From assembly GCF_028009165.1 (NCBI RefSeq), contig NC_079245.1, forward strand, positions 1,736,001 to 1,800,000: a stretch of 64,000 bases of DNA, written 5' to 3'. Position numbers and translations under genes: made by a program. This DNA is from Akanthomyces muscarius. Taxonomy: Eukaryota; Ascomycota; Sordariomycetes; Hypocreales; Cordycipitaceae. The notes below the pieces were generated by a model. That model ran no database searches, was not told the DNA's origin, and saw nothing but the letters and a program-made list of their open reading frames with translations. Shown here one piece after another: positions 33,183-43,660 of the stretch (positions within the stretch are counted from its first letter, which is position 1; each line of letters begins with the position of its first letter).

Positions 33183-35036
33183 ATGACTGCCGACGACAAC
33201 GGGCCTCTGTACTTGGGCTTTGACCTGTCCACACAACAACTCAAAGGTATACATACACATCGCACACTACCGGACACATTCTCAAAACACGCTCGCTGAC
33301 ACCCGTGGCAGCCATCGTCGTGGGCTCCAATCTCAAGACCGTTGGCCAGGCGCACGTCGACTTTGACGCCGACTTTGGCGCCGCCTACAACATCACCAAG
33401 GGCGTCCACGTCCGCCCCGCCACCGGCGAGGTCTACGCCCCCGTCGCCTTGTGGCTCGAGTCGCTCGACCTCGTCCTGGCGCGCCTCTCCGACGCCCTCT
33501 CTCCCGTCCCGCTGTCCCGCGTCCGCGGCGTCAGCGGCTCCGGCCAGCAGCACGGCAGCGTGTACTGGAACGCCGACGCGGAGCGGCGCCTCGCCGCGCT
33601 GGACCCGGCGCGGCCGCTCGCGCAGCAGCTAGATCGTGCGCTGGCGCACGAGTGGTCGCCCAACTGGCAGGACCAGAGCACGCAGGACGAGTGCGACAGG
33701 TTCGACGCGGAGCTCGGCGGGCGGGAGCAGCTGGCGCAGGTCACGGGCAGCGGTGCGCACCATGTATGTGACAAATTTCGCATGTAATGCGATTGTATGA
33801 GGTGTGATATTGACAGATATTCTCTAGCGATTTACAGGACCGCAGATAATGCGGCTTCGTCGCGTCCACCCGGACGTCTACGCCAACACGTCCCGCATAT
33901 CGCTCGTCTCGTCGTGGCTCGCCTCGGTGCTCCTTGGGCGCATCGCGCCGCTCGACGTCGGCGACGTCTGCGGCATGAATCTCTGGGACATGGCCAACCA
34001 GCGTTGGAGCCCGGAGCTCCTCGCGCTCGCCGCCGGGCAGGACGGCGCCGAGGGCCTGCGCGCCAAGCTCGGCGACCCGTGCATGGACGGCGGCGAGTCC
34101 CTCGGTACCATCTCGCCGTACTTTGCCGCACGGTACGGCTTCAGCCCGGGATGCCAGATCCTGCCCTTCACCGGCGACAACCCGGCGACGATCCTCGCGC
34201 TGCCGCTGCGGCCGCTCGACGCCATCGTGTCGCTCGGCACGTCGACCACGTTCCTCATGAACACGCCCGCCTACAAGCCCGACGGCGCGTACCACTTCTT
34301 CAACCACCCGACGACGCGGGGGCACTACATGTTTATGCTGTGCTACAAAAACGGCGGCCTGTCCCGGGAGCGCGTGCGCGACGCCCTGCCAAAGCCCGAG
34401 CCGGGCGGCACCGGCTGGGAGACGTTCAACCAGGCCGTCGTCGACACGCCGCCGCTGGACATCCACGGCCGAGACGACCGCGCCAAGATGGGCCTGTACT
34501 TTGACCTCCGGGAAACAGTGCCCAACATCCGCGCCGGGACGTGGCGCTTCACTTGCAGCGCCGCCGACGGCAGCGATCTGCGCGAAGCCGACTCTGCCTG
34601 GTCCAAGGCCACCGACGCGCGCCTCATCGTCGAGTCCCAGGCGCTCTCGATGCGGCTGCGCTCCCAGAAGCTCGTCCACAGCCCGCGCGACCAGCTCCCC
34701 GCGCAGCCGCGCCGCATCTACCTCGTGGGCGGGGGCTCGCTGAACCCGGCCATTGCGCAGACGCTCGGCAGCGTGCTCGGCGGCGCCGACGGCGTGTACA
34801 AGCTGGACGTGGGCGGCAGCGCGTGCGCGCTGGGCGGCGCGTACAAGGCCGTGTGGGCGCTGGAGCGCGGCTCGGGGGAGACGTTTGACGATCTGCTGGC
34901 CGGGCGCTGGCAGGAGGACGGCGCGATTGAAAAGGTGGACGTCGGGTATCGTGAGGGGACGTACGAGCAGTACGGCAATGTGCTGGGTGCGTTTGAGGAG
35001 ATGGAACAGAGGCTACTAGCGGAGGAAAAGCAATAG
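33183..35036 (+). CDS. D-xylulose kinase
   Basis: Three exons (33183-33246, 33312-33763 and 33828-35036) with 65- and 64-nt introns; phases are continuous (LK/AIVVG and HH/RFTGPQIM). The product is 574 aa, the normal fungal length. It phosphorylates D-xylulose to xylulose 5-phosphate, the last step linking xylose and arabinose catabolism to the pentose phosphate pathway, in the cytosol. FGGY-kinase features are present: LYLGFDLSTQQLK (phosphate-1 loop), RGVSGSGQQHGSVYW, GSGAHHRFTGPQIMRLR, the DVCGMNLWDM segment, VSLGTSTTF and YLVGGGSLNPAIAQTLGSVLG. Codon third positions are extremely GC-rich, producing long antisense ORFs that are not genes. The stop lies 112 bp from the convergent CWC15 stop. 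Confidence 0.95.
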
Positions 35037-35148
35037 TCGGGACATGCATTTCACTTGGACGAAGCGATCGGGCTAGGAATATTCGATGGGGCGCTGTGTG
35101 ATTCATCGTATTAATACACGAGGTATGGCATTTACCTCGTTTTGAAGT

Positions 35149-36066
35149 CTATCTAACATATTTGCTCATGAATCGTCTATGGAAATCAGAGCGTAGAAGA
35201 TCCTATATATATGTTAGTAATTCTGGTAACAAAAAAAAGGATCAGCAGATGTAGACTCACATTGACAAACTCCTTCTTCTTGCCCTTCTCTTCCGTCCCG
35301 CGAGCCTGGTTCTTAAAAACGACGTCATCGTCCCAGCGCCTCTTCATAGTAAAATCTTGCTTATTTAGCAGCGGATTTCCCAGAGCAATATTGCGTTCCC
35401 GAGCATCTTCATCCTCCTTGGCACGCTCAAGTTCCTAGCGAATCCTGTCAGTACTCAATCATCCATTTGCTCATCACCCTCTCGAGACTCACCTCTTGCT
35501 TCTTCTTTTCCTCGCGCTCCCTCCGCACTCTCTCCAGCTCCCTCTGCAGCTCCGCATCCTCATCATCGCTGTCGTCGCTATCGTCGCTATCATCATCATC
35601 GTCCTCTTCTTCGTCGTCATCGTCCGCATCAATGTCTCGCGTCTCCTCTAATATTCGCCGCCGCTTCGCGTTTATATCTTCTTCTCCGTCATTATCAGCG
35701 TCGCCGCTTGTGGGCAGAGTTCGCTTCGCAGCAGCATCGCCGGCCGCGGTCTCGTGGCCGTCCTCTTCGATGGCGAGCGGCGCGCCGTTGCCCTTCTTCT
35801 TGGCGTAATGGGCGGCCTCAGCGGCGAGCAGCTCGGCAGCAAGATCGTGCGTGTTGTCTTCGTCGTCGGCGTCACCGCCCTGGCCCGCGCGGCGGTACTT
35901 GAGCTGGGTGTGTGCGGGGAGAAGGCGCTGATGGTAGGCCGGGCCACGGAGGGCGTCCTTGCCGCGGGCCTACATGAGGTTGAAGGGTTAGAATTAGCCG
36001 TTCTTGTAGAGGCAGTGGGGAAGCAAGTATTACCGGATCAAACGTAGGTCTATGCGCTGTAGTCAT
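35149..36066 (-). CDS. CWC15: Pre-mRNA-splicing factor CWC15 (Cwf15)
   Basis: Four exons on the minus strand (36066-36034, 35969-35493, 35434-35261 and 35202-35149), all in phase 0 with GT..AG borders, give 245 aa. The start MTTAHRPTFDPARGKD and the end FVNDLLRSDFHRRFMSKYVR are the two conserved ends of the Cwf15/CWC15 family. The family is a component of the Prp19/NTC-associated active spliceosome that contacts snRNA and the catalytic core. Between them are HTQLKYR, a long Asp/Glu-rich run (about residues 120-145), the ELQRELERVRREREEKKKQEELERAK coiled coil and the conserved NPLLN..F.MKRRWDDDVVFKNQA. The gene is missed by simple ORF calling because no exon is long. It is head-to-head with RRP45 (262 bp). 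Confidence 0.95.
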
Positions 36067-36328
36067 GGTGGTTGCCTGCTATTACGCAAAGGTTGAAAAG
36101 AAGGCGATCAGAAAAAGATGCAGTGGAAAAGAGCTGGCGATCGATGTCGCAGTTGTTGGTGTTGTATCGTCTAATGCGGTTAGGCGCTGGAGGCAAACAG
36201 GCAAAAAGTCCCCACCGCCCGGCAGAATTTGCTTCTTTGCAGGAACCATCTCTCCAGCTTCCTTGACAATTCAACAAACAGGTAATTCTGGATAGAATTC
36301 GCTGTTTAATTTTCTCAATATATTCAAA
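36067..36328. promoter_or_regulatory. Bidirectional promoter, CWC15 / RRP45
   Basis: 262 bp separate the divergent ATGs of a spliceosome gene and an exosome gene. Such a short shared region must hold both promoters and 5' leaders. No individual element was assigned. Confidence 0.65.
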
Positions 36329-37283
36329 ATGCCACGAGAAGTGGAGCCGTCGCTCAGCGAAAGGACATTCGTCACGCAGGCGTTGGCTGAAGGGCTGCGT
36401 CTGGACAATCGCAAGTTTGAACAATATAGGTCACTAAAGCTCACATTTGGCGATGAGTATGGCATTGCTGAAGTGCAATTCGGCAAGACAAAGTAAGCCG
36501 TTTTCCATTACAACTCATAGTCTACTCACAGAAATACTGACAATCATCAGAATCATGGCGAAAGTCTCAGCAGAAGTCACCGTACCATTCTCAGATCGCC
36601 CGTTTGACGGCGCCTTCACCATTGCCTCCGAGCTCAGCCCAATGGCCGCGCCCTCGTTCGAGGTGAACCGGCCTACAGAAACAGAGGTTCTCCTATCCCG
36701 CCTCCTCGAAAAGACCATCCGCCGCTCCGGCGCCCTCGACACCGAGTCGCTGTGCCTGATTGCCGGCCAAAAGTGTTGGTCGGTGCGTGTGGACCTGCAC
36801 GTTCTGGCGCACGACGGCAACCTGCTCGACGTGTCTTGCCTGGCCGTCGTCGCGGCCCTGCGGCACTTTCGCAAGCCCGAGACTACGATGGAGGGCGGCG
36901 TGTTGACCGTCTACACGCCCGCGGAGCGCGAGCCCGTGCCGCTGAGCTGGCTGCACTCGCCGTTTTGCGTCACGTTTAGCTTCTTTGGCGAGGGCGGCGG
37001 CGACGACGACGATACAAAGGTGCTGCTCGACACGACGTGGCTGGAGGAGCAGCTGCGGACGAGCAGCTGCACGTTTAGCATGAACAAGCACGGCGAGATT
37101 TGCCAGATTTCCAAGCTGGGCGGCGCCGCGGTTGACGCGCCGCTGTTTGTACACTGCGCGCAGACGGCACTGAACAAGACAAAGGAGTTTACGGACATGT
37201 TGGACAGAAAGCTGGTCGAGGACGCCAAGCGCAGGGACAAGGGTGGCTTAATGGCGGAGTTGACAGCAGAAAATGATAGATGA
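36329..37283 (+). CDS. RRP45: Exosome core subunit RRP45 (RNase PH-like, EXOSC9)
   Basis: Two exons, 36329-36492 and 36551-37283, with a 58-nt intron (GTAAGC donor, ATCAG acceptor) give 298 aa. The N-terminal LSERTFVTQALAEGLRLDNRKFEQYRSLKLTFGDEYG..EVQFGKTKIMAKVSAEV leads into the RNase PH fold. ELSPMAAPSFE, LLEKTIRRSGALDTESLCLIAGQKCWSVRVDLHVLAHDGNLLDVS and the VPLSWLHSPFCVTFSFF segment closely parallel eukaryotic Rrp45/EXOSC9. It is one of the six ring subunits of the RNA exosome, which degrades and trims RNA in nucleus and cytoplasm; the ring is catalytically dead in fungi. The human protein has a longer tail; this fungal form ends shortly after the domain, as in yeast. Confidence 0.95.
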
Positions 37284-37716
37284 TCTGGTATATTTGCAGA
37301 AGCGCATGGGAACAGCATGATGACGAATGGGATTTATGGATAATCACCAGCAGTGATAGATATGAGAATACATGGTATACCCCTTTCGAGTAGCAGGCCG
37401 TTTGTATATGCTACTAGTGTTGCGTTTGACTGTTGGCCATCTGGTAGTTGGCAGCCCGGTTGCAACCCAGGCCCGTTTGCAGGTTATATCTACTGCGCGC
37501 CGCGAAGGTCTCACACCTGATTCTTTACTTTCTTCTTTCATCACATTCCAACCGAACTTGGTGCTCATAGAAGCGCAAGTGTGCCCGCCCTTCCCTGTCG
37601 AAGTGCGACTGTACCAAGTGGCATTATCGCAACCAGCAACATCTGTCAAAACTGGCTTGCGGAGGGCAGTTAGAGGTGGGTAGCAGTCAGGCGACGCTGT
37701 AGTCTTTATATCTTTG
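37284..37716. other. Intergenic region between RRP45 and the F-box-like locus
   Basis: About 430 bp of 3' flank of RRP45 and upstream sequence of the F-box-like locus. Open frames on both strands have no recognisable domain, and no ATG that would begin the F-box reading frame was found. Confidence 0.45.
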
Positions 37717-39072
37717 ATGGAATAACGCTTTAGCAGGCGGTCAACCGACTCAACTTCGACACTCAGGTGCTGCTGGCTGGACATCTCGACACACTTACAC
37801 TGAAGAGCCTCAAAGCAACGTCGCGATCATGGAGAAACGTGTGCAATTGTGTCATCTTTGCGCAAATGCCGATTAATGTCGACCCAACCTACAAGGCGTA
37901 CAACACGTTCTATGCCAATTTTACTTCCTGGCAAAAGGGAGACCAGTCTCCTTTCCAGCGTGTTCGGCAGGTTCTCTTGCTCCTTTCCGGAACTTTCACT
38001 AACTTTGCTTAAGCCGTATCACATTTACGAGGTATAACCTGAGACCGCTATTTCCTACCCCAATTCAAAAGGCAGAGGCAGCAGAGGCAGAAATGATAAC
38101 GATGAACACTGCGAACCTTGTGGTCGCATTTTTGGAACGTGTCGGTAAAAATGTGCAGCACCTCGGCCTGCGAGGCGACTGGATCCCGAATATTTTTGTC
38201 GTACGTTACTGGCCAAAATGAGGCAGTCAAAAGCCGCTTTCTATCCAGATTCATTCGACTTTCGTGATCCTGCGCCGTGCGGTGATGCAGAAGCGTTCTG
38301 TCCATTGATCCGCTGCGACAAGCTGCTCACTGACCAACCATTATTCTCTAGCCTTTTCAAACTCGCTGCGGCAGAAACAAACGGGGGTCTGACCCATCTC
38401 GGGTGTAAGATCTTCTGTCGAACTTACGACGAAAAACTCAAGGACGAAGCCGAGCCTGCGCATGGCTCGGTCAATCCGCTATTTGGTGACAAACTCCCAA
38501 TTAAACTGAGCGAACGCTTTCCCAAACTCGAGTGTCTCGTCCTCAAAGCGGACTGCAGCTCGACTCAAGCCTGGATTAGCACGACTTGGATGACGCTCAC
38601 TGTGAGTACGCAATTGTATGTGACGAGGAGAGTCTAATAAGAGAAAAAGGCCACAGAAATGACGTCGTTCATCTCCCAGTTGACAGAATTGAGAAAGCTT
38701 CGATGCCATAGTGTCGAGATTGAATGCAGTCACGCCTTTCAGCATGTGCGTCAAGTAAGTCGGCAGGAAGTCGACATGGACGTCGACATCTTGACCCCTG
38801 AGGTTTGCCAATGGTTTTCGGACTTGGCTGTCAATATTTTAGAGGGTCATCACAGCCTCGAGGTCGTCTTTGTCAGATCTGACGACGGGGCATTTTATGC
38901 TGCTGCCCAAAGAGTCAATGGCTACATAGTCGTCATGCGTGGCCCTTGGGTGGAATGTTCCCTGTACAGGTTTCCAAATGGTCTTCTCGATGAAGAAAAT
39001 GTTTTGCCGAGGTTTTTGAGGATTCCTGACCACCATCCGCCGTCGAAGGTCCTCTACTTGACTGACGATTAG
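37717..39072 (+). pseudogene. F-box-like protein gene, multi-exon or broken
   Basis: Several open blocks on the same strand read like one F-box/leucine-rich-type protein. Block one (from about 37717) reads AVNRLNFDTQVLLAGHLDTLTLKSLKATSRSWRNV, an F-box-like start. Block two near 38090-38195 reads MNTANLVVAFLERVGKNVQHLGLRGDW. Block three is 38221-38600 (FPKLECLVLKAD). Block four, from about 38658 to the stop at 39072, includes LTELRKLRCHSVEIEC and SLEVVFVRSDDG. A good intron (GTGAGT..CCACAG, about 38601-38656) joins blocks three and four. Between blocks one, two and three the frames do not join through strong splice sites, and no initiating ATG precedes block one. I therefore favour a decayed or 5'-truncated gene, but an intron-rich functional gene is possible. 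Confidence 0.5.
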
Positions 39073-39522
39073 ATGAGACGCCAGTGTTGGTGCAAATGGA
39101 ACCCTTTTTATTTTTGCTTTTGCATTATGGCTTGGACGTCTCTAAATGTCGCTAGAATATGAAACGATCCTCGTCTCGTTCGAGGACTTAGCTAGTTGTC
39201 TTAAGATAAGGAAATTATACTTGCGCTTGGCTATCGATCCCCTGGTTTGTTCCATCTGATATTTTCACGTACGCCCCTTATTCACCAGAGCCTTAAATTG
39301 TTGATAAAAAAAACAGTACCCTGTATATATTAGGATGCCAATTCATCGGCACCTTTGCGGTTGACGTTCTATGCTGCGATGTCTGATATTTGCCCGGCTA
39401 TCCTGCCTAAACCCAAACTCCAATGCGACCGACATGTGAAGGAACTGAAAAACTAAGATAAAAAAAGCAGCAAAGACTCGTAGCTCATAAGAATACGACA
39501 AATGTTGCGAAAGTTTGACGTG
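39073..39522. other. Convergent intergenic region
   Basis: 450 bp of AT-rich sequence between the F-box-like locus and the ARL3 stop, with an A-run near 39307. No gene was seen. Confidence 0.5.
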
Positions 39523-40220
39523 CTAGCGCATGACGGGAGGTCTGGATTCTTTATTCCATTGTACACGTGTGCGCAGCCAGTCAACCGCTTCGCGAACACC
39601 ATCACCCGTCAGGGCACTCATGGCAAGGACGCGCGTGTCTCGGATACTATCGCCCTTGTCGCCCTCCATGACCTTCTTCACGAGCCCTTCTTTAATCCGT
39701 ATCGTCTCGACGCAGTCCTCGCGGTCCTGCTTGTTGGCGAGGATGAGTAGGGGCACTCCCTCGGTCTCGGAGTGCTGGAGGACGTCCTCGAGCACCTGGC
39801 GGCACTCCTCGAGACGGCCGGTGGCGTCGTGCTCCATGGTGCCATCGCCGACGTCGGTCGAGTCGATTATGAAGACGATGGCGTGGCAACTTGTGTAGTA
39901 GCTCTCCCAGAGCTTGCGCAGCGAGTGCTGGCCGCCGACGTCCCAGACCTTGACGTACATGTCGGGGAGGGTAAGCGTGGTCACGTTCTGGCCGACGGTG
40001 GGCACCGTCTTGAGCTTGGGGGCCGGTCCATTGGGCATGAACATGGCCTTGACTTGTTCGTGGAAGGTTGTCTTGCCGGCATTGTCGAGACCGAGGAGGA
40101 TGACCGAGTATTCTGGCGCAGCAGGTTAGGATGGGCATGGGGGAGGTTGGCTGGTGGGAGGACGGAGCTACCTTCTTTGCTTGTCGCATAGAGATACAAG
40201 CCCTTGGCGAGGTGATACAT
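39523..40220 (-). CDS. ARL3: ARF-like GTPase ARL3 / ARFRP1 type
   Basis: Two exons (40220-40172 and 40112-39523) with a 59-nt intron (GTAGCT donor, GCCAG acceptor; phase gives KE/EYSVILLGL) encode 212 aa. GTPase motifs are complete: GLDNAGKT (P-loop), PTVGQNV (switch I Thr), WDVGGQ (G3), NKQD (G4) and SALTG (G5). The start MYHLAKGLY and the end KESRPPVMR match yeast Arl3 (MFHLVKGLY..KKSRPPIYK) and human ARFRP1 rather than human ARL3. In yeast this protein is N-terminally acetylated by NatC, binds Sys1 on the trans-Golgi and recruits Arl1 and golgins. An extra segment (DVGDGTMEHDATGR) after G3 lengthens the protein relative to yeast. Confidence 0.94.
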
Positions 40221-41438
40221 GGCTGCTGAGGGGTGACGCCAGCAGCGCCAGTCGTAGAGCTTGAGTCGGTGTAGTATCGCGCAGTGTGTGTCGGTGATGC
40301 GGGCTGTAGATAGCTTGGTCGAGTTGCGGTTGGCGGGCTGGAGCTGCACCACCACCACCGGCGCCGTTGGATATGGTGGGGCCGCTCAGTGGAAGTGTAG
40401 TACAAAAGACGGCAGCCAGCGTTGCAAGTGAAGACATGCAGAATGCAACAAAGTGAAATGACTTTACCAGATTTTTAACAGAGTGTTTAAGATATGAGTT
40501 CGACGCATAATTTATGCAATAGAATGATGTCTGGGCGTGCTGCCATTGAATGTTAATGTAGTGCACGTGAGGTTCGGACGAGGTACTGCACATTGGTCGT
40601 GGTCGAGGACACAAGTCGACGAGGTGGACGGCTACCGGTACGATCCTTTCTGTACGCAAACGAGTAAAAGAGACAAGGGCAATGACATAATCGATCAGAC
40701 GAGTTGAGAAAATTAACAAGACAATTACATAATCTTGTCCATGTCTGTTTGGACTTGGACTTTCATCTGCACTTGTATGAGCCTGTCGAGTCTGGTTGAG
40801 AGGTACCTTGGAAGATTGACGGTAAATCTGCCAAATGTGTATTTCCGACCGACTGAAAGGCGAGATCTGACACAGAAAAGCCGCACTTTCCATCCTTCTG
40901 TAGCTATATTTGCAGGCCATGCTGTGCACAACGATCGAGTGCGTGTCCACTACAACGATGGCGGGCTACGCAGGTAGTGCAGTGCCTGCTACAGCCGTGG
41001 CGCATGTCTAGCGCCGGCCACTGCTGTTGGGCCCTGTAAATCTTCAGCAGGTGCCTGCTTCTGGGCCAAGGATGACACGTCTTGCAGGTCCAAGCACCAC
41101 CAAACGATGTTGCTGGCCGCACCTGGCAAGAGCCGCGCGTAGGTAGTGCCAGCCAGCCAGCCACATTGCGCCCACCCGTTCAACGGCCAAGTTGCATCTT
41201 CTTCCCGCATCACTCCCACCCACGCAGCGTCCATTGTCCGCAGAGCCTTCTCTGCACACGTGCCGGTGTTTCCGCACTCTACGCCCCTGCAATCGGAAGC
41301 GTTTTCTTCCATCACCGCAACCAGATCCTGCCCATGGTCGCCCTGATCCGCCGGTGACGCTCCCGCGAGCCCCCCTACGACAACTGCGACACCCAGCATC
41401 AACGACCCCGAAACCGCGCGCCGGTGACACACTGAGCC
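40221..41438. promoter_or_regulatory. Divergent promoter region, ARL3 / NHX1
   Basis: 1.2 kb between the divergent ATGs of ARL3 and the Na+/H+ exchanger. ORFs on the minus strand up to 260 codons extend across it but begin at non-ATG codons or overlap ARL3 in other frames and carry no domain. No RNA gene was recognised. Confidence 0.5.
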
Positions 41439-43660
41439 ATGAGTGCTGCTGAGCTGGCCAGTCTTGGCCTTGGCTTGCTGCGTATGTCCATGACCACCCA
41501 CTCGCTACCCCGCGACAGCCTGGACCTCAATTGCTAACTTTATCTCGTAGGCCGAGCCGAGGAAGATAGCGAGACTGGAGGTACGATCAATACCACGACT
41601 TGCGCATACGCGATCCCGCATTCAATGATGCATTCCCTACCTGCAACACCTTGCTAACTCGTCGCAGATGATGCGCAAAAGGAATTCTTCGCGGCATGGG
41701 CCATCTTTATCTGTATCCTGCTGCTCGTCATCACCTTCTTCGTCAGCTACATGCTCCAGATGAAAAAGGTCACGGCCATTCACGAGACGGTTATATCCAT
41801 CTTCGCTGGTAAGAATCTAGTGCTACACTGCGCTGTTCTCCAGGCCTCCTCTAACGCTGTTTCTCAGGTATGATTGTTGGTCTCGTCCTATTAATCACCT
41901 CCGGCGACTCGATTCGATCACCCCTCAATTTTGACTACCAAATTTTCTTCAATCTTCTCCTGCCGCCGATTATTCTCTCCTCTGGTTACGAACTACACCA
42001 GGCCAACTTCTTCCGAAACATCGGCACCATTCTGACCTTTGCCTTTGCCGGCACATTCATGTCCGCCGTGGTTATTGGCCTGATCCTCTGGCTGTACTCG
42101 ATGATTCCCGGAGCTATCAACATGACGTTTGTCGACGCCATCTCTGTCGGCGCGACCCTGTCTGCCACCGATCCCGTCACCATTCTCGCCATTTTCAATA
42201 CGTACAAAGTCGATCCCAAGCTTTACACCATCATTTTCGGCGAGTCTATCCTCAACGACGCCATCGCCATTGTCATTTTCGAGACGGCGCAGAGATACAA
42301 AAAGGGAGAGGCTGTCAGCCACGGAATAATTAGCTTCTTCGAAGGTACTGGCATCTTCTTGCTAGTTTTCTTTGGTTCCTTGTTGATTGGTGTCGTTGCT
42401 GGCGTCGGCACCGCCCTGCTCCTCAAGTTTACCTACGTCCGCCGCTTCCCCAAGACAGAGAGCTGTGTCATTATTCTGATCGCCTATGGAACATACTTCT
42501 TCTCTCACGGTGTTCATCTCTCCGGTAAGACAGCCAATAGCTATGGCTGGCTCCTTTGCTAATGCGTACTAGGTATCGTGTCGCTTCTTTTCTGCGGCAT
42601 CACGCTCAAGCACTATGCTTACTTCAACATGTCTCGACGCACTCAACTCACCACAAAGTACATCTTCCAGGTCATGTCGCAACTTGTCGAAAACTTCATT
42701 TTCATCTATCTCGGTCTTGCGCTCTTCACCGAAAGCGCTCTGCAGTTCCAGCCACCTCTCATCATCGTCACAGTGTGTGCCGTCTGTGCCGCCCGCTGGG
42801 TCGCCGTTTTCCCTCTGTCCAAGGTCATCAACGCCGTTATCCGCTACCGTGCCAGACGCCGCGGCCTTGAAGTTAGAGATGAGCTGCCGTACAACTACCA
42901 AGCCATGCTCTTCTGGGCCGGTCTTCGCGGCGCCGTCGGTGTGGCGCTCGCCGCTCTCCTCACTGGCGAAAACGCCCTCGCCCTGCGCGCCACGGTGCTG
43001 GTCGTCGTTGTGCTCACCGTCATCATTTTTGGCGGCACCACTGCCCGTATGCTCGAGATCCTCGGCATCCGTACCGGCGTGGTGGAGGAAATCGATAGTG
43101 ACGACGAGTTCGACATCGAGACGTCGTTTGGCGCCGGGATTCAAAACAAGCGCTCCGGCTTTAGCGGCCGCCGCAACGGCAACGTCGCCCTGTCCAGCCT
43201 CGAGCGCGAGGGCCGCGGCGCGGCTTTTGTGTCGGGCCACTCGTCGCCGCACATTGACGGAAGTGGACGCACTCGCAGCATCAGCCGTAAGAATTCGGCT
43301 CGCGGCGGCCTCGCCAACCCTGACGATTTTGAGCGCGCTGATCTTCTCGGTCGCGCCGAGGAATCAGACCTGGGCAGTGACATTGACACATCCGATCTTC
43401 CGCCTCCGGCCCGCCGCTCGCCAAACCCACCACACGGCTCCTCGTCGTATACGCCTCCTAGTGCATTCATGAGTCCTGCTGAACCCGCGTCCGAGCCCCT
43501 GACCGCTAGAGGCGCCATCAGGCAGCTGCTCACGAGCGAGGACCCCGCGAGCCTCTTTCGCCAGCTAGACGAGGACTTTATCAAGCCCCACCTGCTACTG
43601 CACGACGATGGAGGCAGACCGCATGGACACGGTGGTGGTAGTGGTGGAGGTGCCGTATAA
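41439..43660 (+). CDS. Na+/H+ exchanger, NHX1 type (endosomal/vacuolar)
   Basis: Five exons (41439-41481, 41551-41580, 41668-41808, 41868-42524 and 42573-43660), all joined in phase 1 with GT..AG borders, encode 652 aa. The second exon is only 30 nt. The protein has about 12 membrane helices. Family signatures include FFNLLLPPIILSSGYEL (amiloride-binding region), ATDPVTILAIF and GESILNDAIAIV (the Asp pair of the ion site) and FWAGLRGAVGVALA. The roughly 200-residue C-terminal tail is hydrophilic, acidic (DSDDEFDIETSFG) and Ser/Pro/Gly-rich, as in fungal Nhx1. The exchanger moves Na+ or K+ into endosomes or vacuoles in return for protons and sets luminal pH and traffic. The gene ends 1.5 kb before the convergent EAF1 stop. 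Confidence 0.95.

Noticed and set aside
33741..34679. 312-codon ORF antisense to xylulokinase
   Set aside because: Xylulokinase motifs on the plus strand are complete across the same DNA; the antisense frame is open only because of extreme GC3 bias.
37344..37784. 146-codon minus-strand ORF opposite the F-box-like start
   Set aside because: It overlaps the recognisable F-box-like block on the plus strand and has no family resemblance.
40168..40950. 260-codon minus-strand ORF overlapping the ARL3 start
   Set aside because: It runs out of frame through ARL3 exon 1 and the promoter and has random-like composition; the ARL3 model explains the coding signal.
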